Source: Brachypodium distachyon (lineage: Eukaryota > Streptophyta > Magnoliopsida > Poales > Poaceae). Taken from it: a stretch of 64,000 nt of DNA. Shown one piece after another: positions 11,558 to 22,506 of the stretch; the stretch's first letter is position 1; each line of letters opens with the position of its first letter. Under the pieces are notes generated by a model. It did not search any database, was not told where the DNA came from, and saw only the letters and a list, made by a program, of their open reading frames with translations. The translations under genes and the position numbers were made by a program. The stretch lies in NCBI RefSeq assembly GCF_000005505.3, contig NC_016131.3, forward strand, positions 19,055,501 through 19,119,500, written 5' to 3'.

Positions 11558-12060
11558 AATTGCACGTTCACTTCTACGAAACTTTTGTAGATTTTATCAC
11601 ATATTGGTCTAATTAGTTGCAGATAGGTCATAATAGCGTGTTACACGACTTAATCACGTTTCTAACCTATGGGCCCCGCACGTCAGTGCCAACGTGTACC
11701 GAGCTCTTTGGCACGGTGGACCGGGTCGGGTTTGGAGCCAACTGGTTAAAAGGAAATCACGTCTAATTAGGTTCCAAAATATGGTAAATCGGGTCGGGTC
11801 GGGTCTACCTCCACCGAATCAGGCATGATTTCATTTTAATCGGTTGGCTCAGACCCGACCCGGTCCACCGTGGTAAGGGGCTCGGTCCACGTTGGCACTC
11901 ACATGCGGGGCCCACAGGTCAAAACGTGGTTAGCTCGCCTAACACGCTATTAAGACCTATCTGCAACTCATTAGACCAATATGTGGTGAAATCTGCAAAA
12001 AATTCGTAGAAGTGGTGTTTTGCGCAACAACGTCCCCAATAGGTGGTGGAATGTGCAATT
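11558..12060. mobile_element. Long inverted-repeat (foldback/MITE-like) element
   Basis: Two long arms are inverted copies of each other. The left arm (from AATTGCAC at 11558, through the GGTCTAATTAGTTGCAGATAGG region, to about 11745) matches the reverse complement of about 11845-12060, which ends GTGCAATT. The left arm lacks about 45 bp near its tip compared with the right. The centre (about 11746-11844) is a short spacer containing GGGTCGGGTCGGG. No convincing target duplication was found. RNA from it would fold into a hairpin with stems of well over 100 bp. Confidence 0.75.
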
Positions 12061-13451
12061 TTCTCTCTCGTTCGAGCTGTCGTCGCGCAGATCTTGATCC
12101 CGAGATCGTTGTCTCCACTTCGTGAGTCAACACTCAAGACTCAACAGGTTGAACCCGTTCACGGTTGAACCCTCCGTCTACAAACTAAAATGTGTTTAGA
12201 TGCCTGCATATCTAAACAAATTTACGACACCTAATATGAAATGAAATGGGCATTACATGACATTGTAAAAAGGACGTTGATTGAGTAGATTGAGATCAAT
12301 TCATGGACTAAGACTTTTTTGTGGAGTAAAATATAAATTTGAATTTTTGTTTTGGTTGTGGATTGGATCGGGACCAATTCATGGACTACTATGCGGAGTA
12401 AAATATAAATACAAAATTTTGCAGGTGCCTAAGATGCATATCCACATTCCTGTATTTTTTTCACTTTTATGTAAACTAGCACATTGGGCATCCTCTCAAA
12501 CTGCCCGCTGAATAATTGTTTCAGTTTTCTTTTTGCTAAAATTTAATTTAAAGAGTATTTTTGCAAAAGCCATAAAAGAAATATTTTTTTATTACAAATG
12601 ACAAGTTATTAGTGGGTATTACAAATGACCAGCATATTGTATTTTACAAATGACAAGTTATTAGTGGGTATTTAAAAAAAGATGTATATCAATACGTGAC
12701 CCTAAAATTTAAATCTGGTTATTAACATTATGTATGAACAACTGACTGGTTAGCGAACACAAAACACTTACTAATCAAAAGCCAGAACAAGGACAAAACA
12801 GACAAACGATTAGTTTACGTTCTAAATTTTATTCCGAATGTCACTAGAATATTCATGTAAATTAAATGTTTATGATCACATTATGATTGATTATTGTTGT
12901 CAATTTCTACCTACTAATATAACTTGACGTAGACACGACATACCAGCAAACAACTGTTTGACAAGAATGTAAACTTCAATTTTTGTACAATGTGATACAT
13001 ATCATTTATGATCAGTCTCAGGTAGAGACCGGCAAGACTGAGTTATAATTCCAAAAACATATTTAATAAGATGGATACATTTGATGGGCTAGACAATGAA
13101 ACATTAAATTGGTTTAAGGCCTACCAAGGCCCAATATGTCATGGTCAGTGGTAAGTCAATATTTATTTTAACATACTTTATTAGGGGATCAATATATTGT
13201 CTCTCAACTTCATTTTCCATTGTTTCTCTTCACGGGTCAAGAGAATATTAAGCAGTAAGATCAATTCCATCCGCCAAATATATTTGCACGGGCGAATTAT
13301 GTCATGCTTAGTGATATAGGTCAATATTTATTCTAAGATACTCTATCAGTCAACCAATATATTATCTCTCAACTTTATATTTTGTTGCTTGTCTTTGTGG
13401 GTCATGAGAATATTAAATAGTAAGATTAGTTCTATTTGTCATAACTTATAC
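12061..13451. other. AT-rich intergenic DNA with local duplications
   Basis: No gene was seen. A short tandem duplication (TACAAATGACAAGTTATTAG) occurs at about 12593 and 12646. A second, diverged direct duplication of about 145 bp (each with TCAATATTTATT and GTCTCTCAACTT-like blocks and a GAGAATATTAA motif) occupies about 13125-13265 and 13295-13435. Confidence 0.5.
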
Positions 13452-13635
13452 TATAACACATCCTTGTAAATATAATAAATACTCCCTCCGTCCAACAAAA
13501 GATGTCTCAAATTTGTCAAAATTTGAATGTATCTAGACATGAGTTAGTGTATAGATGCATTCAAATTTAGTCAAAGTTGAGACATCTTTTGTTGGACGGA
13601 GGGAGTATTTATTATATTTACAAGGATGTGTTATA
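13452..13635. repeat. Palindrome with a Stowaway MITE at its centre
   Basis: The MITE occupies 13482-13605. It starts CTCCCTCCGTCCAACAAAAG, ends in the inverse, and has TA at 13480-13481 and 13606-13607. Outside the TA sites, about 28 bp on each side (TATAACACATCCTTGTAAAT and its reverse complement) are also inverted copies, so the symmetrical structure extends from 13452 to 13635. Stowaway elements are non-autonomous Tc1/mariner transposons that target TA. Confidence 0.85.
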
Positions 13636-13639
13636 CACG

Positions 13640-14373
13640 GATAACAACGACTAGCTCATGATCTAATAATCATGTAAAACTTTAATCACACATTCTGATT
13701 ATTTCACGAAAACTCTATCTACCAATATAACTTGACGTACACATGATCTATCAATGCAAACAATCGATTGATCAATTCCACATGTGAACTTTAATTTTTT
13801 GTATCGTCAATCATATCAGGTAAAGACTAACGTCAGTTCATGATCTGAACATTAGTTGCGGATAATATAACTAATATACGGTTAATGGTAAGCTAATATT
13901 TTTTTGTTGACTAGCGCAGCATACATGAACAATATATTAAAATCTCTCGTCTATACTTTTCGTTGTTTTTGTTCACAAGTTATGAAGTACCCCTTGAGTC
14001 GCTCATCCAAAAAGACGGGAAGTCACGATCGTTGAACATACTTGTACCGGGGATGATCACCTAAATGTACAAGTCATCAAACCCAAAATCTTAATCAGAA
14101 CACAAGAAAAGGGCTTCAAAACCAAGAAATATCATAATAATAAAATCGTCAGGACACACTAACACAAACTCATCATATCTGCATGAGCGGTTCTACGAAG
14201 ACACTGACTCAATATTTGCATGGTCGGACACATTGAATTTGTAGACGGAAAAACTCTTTGACTCCCAGGTTCCGCTTGGCAAAGTACCACCACGAAAAAG
14301 GAAGAACCAGAGTATTTTTATCCTGCATCATAGCGTTGTCGACGAGGAACACATTTCTTTCGAATTTATATTA
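13640..14373. repeat. Dispersed repeat, copy A (minus orientation), in intergenic DNA
   Basis: About 13985-14345 resembles 19965-20345 along most of its length. Shared blocks include CATCCAAAAAGA, GGGGATGATC, a GAACCAGAGTA segment and a CATAGNGTTG segment. Neither copy has a persuasive coding frame. The rest of the interval (13640-13984) is AT-rich, with nothing recognised. Confidence 0.5.
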
Positions 14374-14482
14374 CTTCCTCCGGCCGGAATTATTTATCGA
14401 AATATTACATATATCTAGCCACTTTTTACACATAGATACATCCGTATTTAGACAAATTTGGGACAAGTAATACCAGTCAGAG
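14374..14482. mobile_element. Degenerate Stowaway-like MITE
   Basis: It starts CTTCCTCCGG after TA (14372-14373) and ends near CAGTCAGAG before TA (14483-14484). Internal motifs seen in the other copies in this window (AAATATTACATATATCTAG, GACAAATTTGGGACAAG) are present. The ends are diverged. Confidence 0.55.
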
Positions 14483-15000
14483 TAGTATTAAGTTTTCTTG
14501 ATACGTCTAAGAGGACAGCGACGCCAAGATGACAGCCGAAGGCAAGAGGAACCGGCAGATCCCTGAGGCGGCTATGATCTTGCACTCTGTCTCACAAACT
14601 CTAGCTTGTCTCATACGAAATTTATTACTGATCTGGTGTTTAAAGAAAAATATAGCAACAATAATGCGGAGGACACGATACTACTACTCCGTAGTTAGTT
14701 TCCTTCCAACGGTAGAATTGAAAGTATGGAAGGATATACTCCATCAAATATTTCCTTTCCATGTATTCCCCCCGAAAAAAATTCTTGTAGCAGCGCGTTT
14801 ATACCATGCATGCAGAGATATATCCGGACTCCTTTCCCTTGTAAGCAGCGTCGCATGCATTCCAAAAATGAAGGAACCAAACCGCCCCCTATAAATCACG
14901 ACGCTTGTTTCACCAAAGATTCCGTACTCGGCACCCTTTCTCTTTTCCTCTGCAATCTTACTATTGCTACTACGTGATGATAGCTGCTGAGCGATTCGTG

Positions 15001-15171
15001 ATGGGTTATTCTTCTCTAGCCGCCGTGTTGCTGCTGCTTTTCGCCGGTGGAACCAATGCAGCACGCCTCCACCGAACAAGCCACGAGGTACGATGCTACG
15101 CTGTGTCTGATCCAAAATCTAAATTCTTGATTCAAATTTGTTCAAGATGGATGTATCTATTTTTTAAAAAC

Positions 15172-15225
<54 letters not shown>

Positions 15226-16881
15226 CAACAATTTAGGATCGGAGAGAATAGGTTACGCGTCATTTGACATACTTAAACTCAAATCTACGTTTTTGCCAGT
15301 AATTTTATTGTATTTTGATTCAGGAACCCAAGAACGAAAAAAGCTTCTTAAATCAAGGTTTGCTTCAAGGATTGGCGGATACTGACAAGTCTGCCTCCCT
15401 GGAAACCTACGGCATGAGTCTTCCCGTATCTTGGTTCACTACAAAGATCAGATTGAACTAAAACCATGGCAAGACTTTAAGATTTGAGGGAATACATATC
15501 ATTGATCTTATTTTAATCGGTTTTGCTATATGATTTCTCAGCCGTTTAATATGATTTGTCCTTTACGATTCGAAACGGACGATGAAAAAAAATGGACAAG
15601 ATGAGATCTAGATACTAATTCAACGGTTCTAATTTGTCAACTTAAATTCAAAGTTTTTGCTTACAAATCAGTCAACTTAGATATAGCTACACCCTAATTA
15701 ATTTGTCTTCGTTTTTATTTTGCATGCTAGCTAGCTTAATTGGCACCCTCAATTCATTTGATTTGAGCATTGTTTTTTTTTCTACTTCGTAGTTGTTAGT
15801 GTAAAAATGATCCCCTTAACGATTTGTTAATTTGCCATCACGCACGCAGTGGGCATATCACCAAATGCGAGCGGGAGATTCCGCTGGTTACTACGGAATC
15901 AGCGCGACGATGGACGTGTACGACTTCTCGTTGAGCGGAAAGCAGTACTCTTCGGCCGCTCTTCACATCTTCAATGAAGGAGACGGTGCGGCAACCAGTT
16001 TGCACGTCATTCATATCGGTTGGGAGGTAAGTAATCATCTCATCATCCTCTCTATCTATATATATATATATATATACACACGCTTACGATGTCAACCTCA
16101 TTTGCTACTAGGTCAACCCATCATTGTACGGTGGTGATACACGCACTCATTTAGCTGCTGTTTGGACGGTGAGTGACCTAGACCGAGTGATCGCTCCTTT
16201 TCTTTTCTCATTACTAATGTTCTAATTCTTTCTTTTGATGCAGAACGACGGGCTTCAGAAAACGCGCTGCGTCAACACCAACTGTGCTGTGGATTTCCAG
16301 CCTGAGCCTGGTGCGGCCATAGCTCTCGGTGATGTGATTCAGCCTGTCTCCCAGCCCAACGGAGTCAAGCAAAACATCACAATTAAAGTTATCAAGGTAC
16401 GCAATAGGTTTACATACTGTGTATATTACTGTTATATCATAGTGTTGTATTAGTAGTACAGTAGTTTATATAGTTTCTAATTTTATGTCGCGGACTTATG
16501 ATACAGGACGTCGCATCAGGCGTCTGGCTCGTGCATTACGGGTCTAACCAGCAAGAACCTACACTGATCGGTCGTTTTCCCAAATCGCTATTTAATAATG
16601 GCGGTTTGGCAGATCGAGCGACCCACATCTATTTCGGTGGTGTCACGGTGTCTCCGTCCCCCAGTACAGATGTGGTTCCAATGGGCAGCGGGTACCTGCC
16701 AAACGACAATGCCATGGCCGCGGCGTCCTTCAGCAACATCCAGGTCATCAATCAGATCGGGCAGGCTTCGCTCGTGACTGATAACTTGCCTCAGTATCTC
16801 AGTCTGCCGAACACGTATGCTGTGACTCCCGTGGTCAACGGGAGGTTCTTCTACGGCGGCCCCTTCCAGTCCCATGTGTGA
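15001..16881 (+). CDS. Neprosin-domain (DUF239) protein, catalytic glutamates absent
   Basis: Six exons join in phase 0: 15001-15087, 15324-15425, 15850-16026, 16112-16168, 16244-16396 and 16507-16881, giving about 316 residues. Another in-frame ATG at 14977 would add eight. A signal peptide (LAAVLLLLFAGGTNA) predicts secretion. The neprosin fold is recognised from WAYHQMRAGDSAGYYG, IGWEVNPSLYGGD, NDGLQKTRC, GVWLVHYG and the final FFYGGPFQS. Family members are glutamic peptidases that cut after proline, and they normally keep Glu in I-E-x-G-W and in E-W-G-G-E blocks. Here these read I-H-I-G-W and Y-F-G-G-V, so peptidase activity is unlikely. The usual N-terminal activation domain also appears largely missing between exons 2 and 3. 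The exon 2 donor (CCC|GTATCT) is the least certain boundary. Confidence 0.8.
15174..15224. repeat. (TA)n microsatellite in intron 1 of the neprosin gene
   Basis: About 25 TA units follow a Stowaway-like half sequence (TTCAAATTTG..ATGGATGTATCT, about 15125-15160). This suggests the repeat grew at a decayed MITE. A shorter TA run is at 16056-16075 in intron 3. Confidence 0.9.
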
Positions 16882-17610
16882 TTCTCTCCTCTCGATCGGT
16901 AGGAGATAGTTTACATGAGGATGTCCAACTTAATGCAAGATTTATTTTAAGCTGGAAGTTTGAGTAACTATTTTACTCCATGAAAGATTTTGTCTATTCG
17001 GACGGCTCAACAATCATTTGTTTAACAATAATCATTATCTGATTGTAAGTTTTTTGATATTTGAAAAATCTTTTTCCTAAAAATGAGTGATGTTTTTTTC
17101 CGTCAAATTAATCAAAATATAAATATAATTGATTTTTCGTTTCAATTTAAATAAACACCGATTAGAATTTAAGCTTCAGGTAGCCTTTGGGCTGAAATCC
17201 CTTCCAAACAGTTGGCCACCTGCCCAAAAAAAAAAACCTTCATATTCCGTTCGATCTCCACCTCTAGAAGGATATTGGTGATAGGAGCCGGCTTTTCTCT
17301 GATGTGTCGTTCAAATATGAGAAACACTAGTTTAATGTACAAGCTTAAGGCGGCCTCACCGTTGTCGGTGGGTCATCGGGTGTGGCTTCTGTGAGTTCCA
17401 GACATTGCTTGTATTTCGATGTTTGCTGCGGTTGGGTAAAGCTGGTTGTTCCAAAAAAAAAAAGAGCACGCACGCACCAGGTAGCCACGGCGTTCATCAA
17501 TCAATCCACCGGTTCTCTCGAATCTGAACCTGCCAAATTAATCCTGAACAGATTCTGGCTTTTTATCATCTGAATTTAATCACCCGGTTCCTAATTGGAA
17601 CGGACGCCCT
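16882..17610. other. Intergenic, 3' flank of the neprosin gene
   Basis: The first 150 bp should hold the 3' UTR. The remainder is AT-rich, with two A-runs (17221-17236 and 17452-17463). No gene or element was recognised. Confidence 0.4.
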
Positions 17611-18335
17611 GAGAGCAACTCTAACTGTTACCGAATTTTCCGACCCTAAAAAATGCGTACCGATATCGTGTTTTCGGTTCCCATTTGATCCATGCGGAAC
17701 AGATCCTGAATACATAATCCGTAAAACCGGTAAGAACACTACGCATATGCCTCATTAAATCTCCATCCAATCTCCAAATTCCAAACAGTTTTTCCTCAAA
17801 TTAAAGCATGAGATTCAATCCTCATCAATCAACGAGCCGATTCAGGGAAACGGTTTGCCAAATGGAGCTCTGGACGAGCGCGGCCACGGGCGGCCAGGGA
17901 CGATGGAGGCAGGCAGGGGCAAGGTCTGGGGCGGGCAGGGACAATGGAAGCGGGCAGGGGCGAGGTCAGGGGCGGCCAGGGACGAGGGAAGGTGGGGGGG
18001 GGGGGGGGGGCAAGGACGAGGGAGGCGGCGGCCAGGGGTGAGGGACTGACCGTCGGCGGCCAAGGTCGGGGATGGGCCGGCGACGGCAGGAGAGGAGGAA
18101 GACGATGTGGGAAGGCATAACTGCCACCAACCTTTTTTTCTAGAGTTTGGGTCGCGTGGGACACCAATGATATCCAGGCTCAGGGGGTGGACTTTGGTTG
18201 ATCCGATCTTTTTTTTACGGATTCTGCAAATGTTCAATATCTATTCGGGTCTTTTTTGCGTCCAAAACCGAAAACTGGCGGTTATTTGTCGGATCGGAGC
18301 TCTTTTCGGTATCTGCTAGAGTTAGAATTGCTCTC
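17611..18335. mobile_element. Non-autonomous DNA transposon with 15-bp terminal inverted repeats
   Basis: The left end GAGAGCAACTCTAAC and the right end GTTAGAATTGCTCTC are inverted repeats with one mismatch. Subterminal blocks are also partly inverted (CCGAATTTTCC near 17632 versus GTCGGATCGG near 18288). The centre (17870-18080) is a G-rich degenerate minisatellite of GGCCAGGGACGA-like units with a 17-G run at 17994-18010. No target duplication is clear, so the superfamily is left open. Confidence 0.6.
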
Positions 18336-18415
18336 AAAAGCTAGTCCCCGGCTCCCTCCCATTCCTCATTGGATCCCCATCCTCATCGTGAAACCCCAGT
18401 CTGAGCGCTTCCTTA

Positions 18416-19004
18416 GGGCAAGTCCAGCAGTTCACTTTAAATTTCTCCCCTATATCTCAAAATGAGGGACCCCCTAAAACTATTCTCCCCTAAAAATTGC
18501 CTAACTCCAGCACTTCCCCTAAAAGATATCCCCTATTCTATATTTTAAGAATTTTCTGTAACTACCATTTGAAATTGAACAAGAATTTGACAGCAATTTC
18601 ATCGACTCCTTGCACAACTAGCTAAATTGCAGCAAGATATAATCATCTACCTCTGGAACTGAAAGCAATTTAGGTAAATATTGCAAAGCTCGATTCCCCT
18701 CCCAATCCCTCATCCTTCCATCCCATCTACCACGTTTCGACATCGGTCCGAACCAAAAAACGAGAGAAACAGAGACGGGACGTGCCTGTCAACGCCCGCG
18801 TGGTGGTGGGAGGGGTCGAGCGGTTGCTCCATAGCATGGATAGGGGAGGCCTCCAACGGCCCCTATATGCAGGGGAGAAAGGGGGGTGGAGTTGGGGACT
18901 CCAATTTTTTGGAGATGGTTTGGGATCTGCTGGAGCTTCGTTTTTGGGTTTTCTCCCCTAAATATGCTATAGGGGAGGTGATTGGGGAGCCACTGGACTT
19001 GCCC
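18416..19004. mobile_element. PIF/Harbinger-type non-autonomous element
   Basis: The ends GGGCAAGTCCAGCAG (18416) and CCACTGGACTTGCCC (to 19004) are inverted repeats. They are bounded by TTA at 18413-18415 and 19005-19007, the 3-bp target preferred by PIF/Harbinger transposons. No transposase is encoded. Internal CCCCTAAA and TAGGGGAG blocks repeat near both ends. Confidence 0.75.
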
Positions 19005-19007
19005 TTA

Positions 19008-19690
19008 GTCTCTGTCATGTTGTCAAACCCTCCTAATTTCACCTGACAGAGACTAATTCCTACAGCCCGTTCTGTCTCTTGGGCACGTGAGCACCACCGG
19101 TCAAGGTGCTTTTCCGATCCATGAATCCATCACGAGGCGAAACCTCGCCAACAAAGCCACACACGAGCAACTCTAGCCAATTCCTCTCACCAAGAGACAA
19201 CCGTGACCAACCTGCAGACTGAGGTGGCACGAGCAACATATGCCATTGGCCGTGTCGCCCCTGAAGCCGTGCCTTTGCCGGTGCCGCTGGTCTTTTTAGT
19301 GAAGCTAGAGCTCTGCAGGCCGAACCCTCACGCCAGGAGCATCGCCTAGACGCGACGAAGCCAGTGGCCCGACCCGACTTCGGCCGCCGCCGTTGCCGGA
19401 CAATACTCCCGCAAACAAACCTCCTAGACATTCCCTTTCGTCCCATTGATGTCATTGTCCGCGCATTCTACTACCAATGCTGTCAATGAACTGAATGTCT
19501 TCCGTTGAGACTGCCATGTCCGACCTTGCTCTAGCCATCGAATTGACATCGACCCCAACATAGAAAAGTTCTAAAATGACCATAGTAAGCCAATGGTGGG
19601 TCCGGATTTTCAGTCTGGCAGGTAGATTATGCCGTACAATGCTTTGAAAGGATTAAAATCCGATCTAAATTCAAATGGATTTGAATTTCG
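19008..19690. other. Intergenic, moderately GC-rich, unrecognised
   Basis: About 19060-19560 has ORFs on the minus strand, but they show no familiar domain or codon pattern. It may be old repeat or gene-fragment DNA. Confidence 0.3.
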
Positions 19691-19696
19691 TGCAAG

Positions 19697-20377
19697 TTTT
19701 TTTTTAAATAACATGTAACTTTATTAGACTTCAAAATCATTACAGATACAATGGCCAGGATCATTGACCTAGAAGTTTACAAATCAACTCATATAACTAA
19801 GAATTACAATGAGATTTCCTGAATACATTTTCTACATGATACCAATCTTTGCAACAAGAAATACTGCCGATGTTTTAGTAAACAGGCTGCAATTAGACTT
19901 TAGCGGCAGCAATGCCACTCATACCCCTGTACAAAGTTGATTACCTTCAAAGGTTTCAAAAAGCCACTTGAGTCGCACATCCAAAAAGATGAGAAGTCAT
20001 GAGCGTTGAACGTACTTGGGTCGGGGATGATCCCTTAAAAGTACAGGTCGCCGAATAACAAAAGCTTCACTAGAACATTAGAAAAGTACTTCAAAGTAAC
20101 AAAAGATCATACCAGCAAAGGCACCATAACACACCGACAAAAACTTATCAAAACCGTATGAACGGATCTGCGAGGACACAAAGTCATAATCCGCTAGATC
20201 AGACACATCGAACCTGCGGCGAGTAAAACTTTCTGGCCTCGTGGCATCGTCCAGTAAGGCACCGCCGCAGCAGAGGAAGAACCAGAGTACCTTTATTCTC
20301 AACGACATCAGACCCTCTGCCATAGTGTTGCCGATGAAGACCACATGACTCATACCAATAAACACTTGTGGATGCAT
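19697..20377 (-). repeat. Dispersed repeat copy B with poly(A)-like 3' end
   Basis: Read on the minus strand, this segment ends in an AATAAAG..TTATTTAAAAAAAAAC stretch at 19697-19735, which looks like a polyadenylated retro-insertion. Its 19965-20345 part resembles copy A at 13985-14345. A 99-codon minus-strand ORF (20377-20078) is not recognised and is not clearly conserved in copy A, so it is not called as a gene. Confidence 0.45.
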
Positions 20378-20411
20378 CTCAAAAGATCCGAGGTTCCCCG
20401 GACCTCACAGC

Positions 20412-20736
20412 CATTGGCGGATCTAGGATTTTGAGTCAGGGTGGTCCAATGAGTAATTTTTTTTACCCTAACTATAAATCGCAACCATATATGCAGAAGA
20501 ACGAATATAAACTGCACCAGCAATTGTTGATTCTTGTGCGTAATGGTTAGGCGAGAGTGCCAGACTTACGTACAAAAGGGCAAAGGAGGCACATGAGGAT
20601 ATGGGTTTGGACTTGATGTTGTTCACCTGGGTCTATATGGTTTTCCTTTTCTCCTTTTTAGGCTGAATATACAGGAATATATGGACCGTATTTAAAATTC
20701 AGGATGGTCCAAAGCCAACCTATGGATGCGCCAGTG
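20412..20736. mobile_element. hAT-type MITE
   Basis: The ends CATTGGCGGATCTAGG and CCTATGGATGCGCCAGTG are imperfect inverted repeats. The flanks are CTCACAGC (20404-20411) and CTCACAAC (20737-20744), an 8-bp target duplication with one mismatch, as expected for hAT. It is 325 bp long and non-coding; GGTGGTCC and GGATGGTCC blocks lie near each end. Confidence 0.72.
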
Positions 20737-20744
20737 CTCACAAC

Positions 20745-22506
20745 GCCAAGATGGCGCAGAAGACGAGTGCAAGTATTTATTTATGCATGCATGATTATTA
20801 GTAGTCAATCCACATGTGAAGGAGTTTTTTTTTTACCTCTGTTATATTTTTGGGACCGACTCTAGCTCAGTCGCCTGAGAATTTTTATTTCTCAGTCGAC
20901 CATGAGATCTTTGTGTCTCGTGCTTGGTACTGCAGTACCGTATTGGTTTTATTTGTATTTTTTTTTGTCTCAAGGAAAAGCAGGCCGGTAACTAGGGTCT
21001 ATCTGTGCCTCGGCCTGCGGATTAATTTCAGATCACAATAAAAAGGTCTTGGGCTCTAGTACTATACTATTTTGTGCATACACGAAAATAAACATAAATC
21101 TTGTCTTCTCTGTGTCCGTCTAATATTCATTCGTACACAAATATTGTTTACACTGTGCTAAAAAAACTTGAATTTTGATTTAAATAAAAAAACTGACAAA
21201 TTTACAAAAAGTTATTTGAACACCTTATATACAAGTATATAAAAAAATAAAACATGATAAAAGTATTTTACTCCCTCCGTACCACCACTCCACGCCTCCC
21301 CAGCACCGGATCCGGAGACATTAGCCGTGGATCTGCAACGCCGGCCACGAGGAAGAGCCGTCCGCACCAGCACAGGCCCCCGCCCTCTCGGCCCAAGCAG
21401 GCCCTGATCGAGCCCGCCCCATCACTAGCCACACGCGCACACCGCCACACCACCACCTCGCGCGGGCCGGCGTCGAGCGCCGGGTGCCCACCGTGACCTC
21501 GCGCCGCCACCACACGCCACGAGGAGAAAAAAAAACCCCGCCCCGCCACCACCTTCCCTGTGCACGCGCGGCTTCGCCGGCAACCCTCCGGCGGCGGCGA
21601 TGCGGAGGAGAGGAGGGAGGTGGCTAATGCCGGCGGTAGCTTGGGTTCCCCCGTGTCGCCAGAGGATGGCGACGCGGGGGCGAGGGAGCCGTTTCAAGTT
21701 TTTGATAAATTATTTGTTTTTTTGTTTGAATACAAAATGTTTTTGTGTCCTGGTTGTGACGTGGTTGCTCGCATGATTCTTTTTAACTACCATGTCAGAA
21801 TTGATTTCTGATCATATATGTTTGCTGCGGGGAAAAGCCCCAGGGGCTAGACTGATGTAGCACTTCAAAAGTGTTCCAATTACCACTTTAGGAGTGAGTT
21901 CGGAGTTCTGGTTAGTACTTGAAACTTGGGTCAGTAACTTGTATTGTCAGTAACTTGGGGCAGAGTTCTCTTCTCTAGAGGTCGGAGAATCCTCCCGTTG
22001 CTGGAAGCCTGGAAGTGTCCACGTCGATACGTCAATGTTGTTGTGTCTTTCGTTTCTGTGTGGGTTGCGGGCCTGGTTGGGCCGTCGATCTTGTTGCGTG
22101 CTGGGCCTTTGCTTTCGCTGGCGGCTATCTTCGGGTGTGTTCTAGAAGGCTCCATCTTGTTATGCTAAAAGAAAAGGGCTCCACCGTGTGGCCGATTGGG
22201 TGCTGGTGGGCGTGGTTCCGGGAAGTTGCTCGCTGTCGGCCCTCTCCCGTTCCACTCGTCTGAAGCCGCGACGACGGCGCCGCTCCCGCTCGATCTGCCG
22301 TTGCTTGGTGCGCCCCGGAGCTGCCTCATCTCCCGCGTGCCTTCGCTCGTATCTGGATACTTGTTCTCTATGGGCTGCGCTGTCATCTAGGGTTCTTTCT
22401 CGATGGCGCACGGGTGACTCGATCTCTTCTCGTTCGGCGCTGGCATCTCCGGATTCATGTTCCTGACGGTTTGTTTTTTCTTAGGCGGGTTGAGCTTCTG
22501 TCGTCG
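20745..22506. other. Intergenic; GC-rich part may be a promoter or 5' UTR
   Basis: From 20745 to 21260 it is AT-rich. From 21280 to 21690 it is very GC-rich, with ORFs in several frames and no known domain. A lone CTCCCTCCGTACC at 21272 looks like one Stowaway end without a partner. Positions 22150-22506 are GC-rich and could be the 5' UTR or promoter of the weak gene model that follows. Confidence 0.35.

Noticed and set aside
11196..11612. 138-codon plus-strand ORF upstream of the glucanase gene
   Set aside because: No domain; it overlaps a promoter region and runs into the foldback element. Base composition alone keeps it open.
15100..15225. ORF ending in a Tyr-Ile repeat
   Set aside because: It is translation of the (TA)n microsatellite in an intron.
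21272..21285. A further Stowaway MITE
   Set aside because: Only one CTCCCTCCGT-like end is present; no inverted partner or second TA was found.
21254..22411. Several Arg/Pro-rich ORFs on both strands
   Set aside because: GC-rich DNA open in many frames at once; no domain, no consistent codon pattern and no splice structure.
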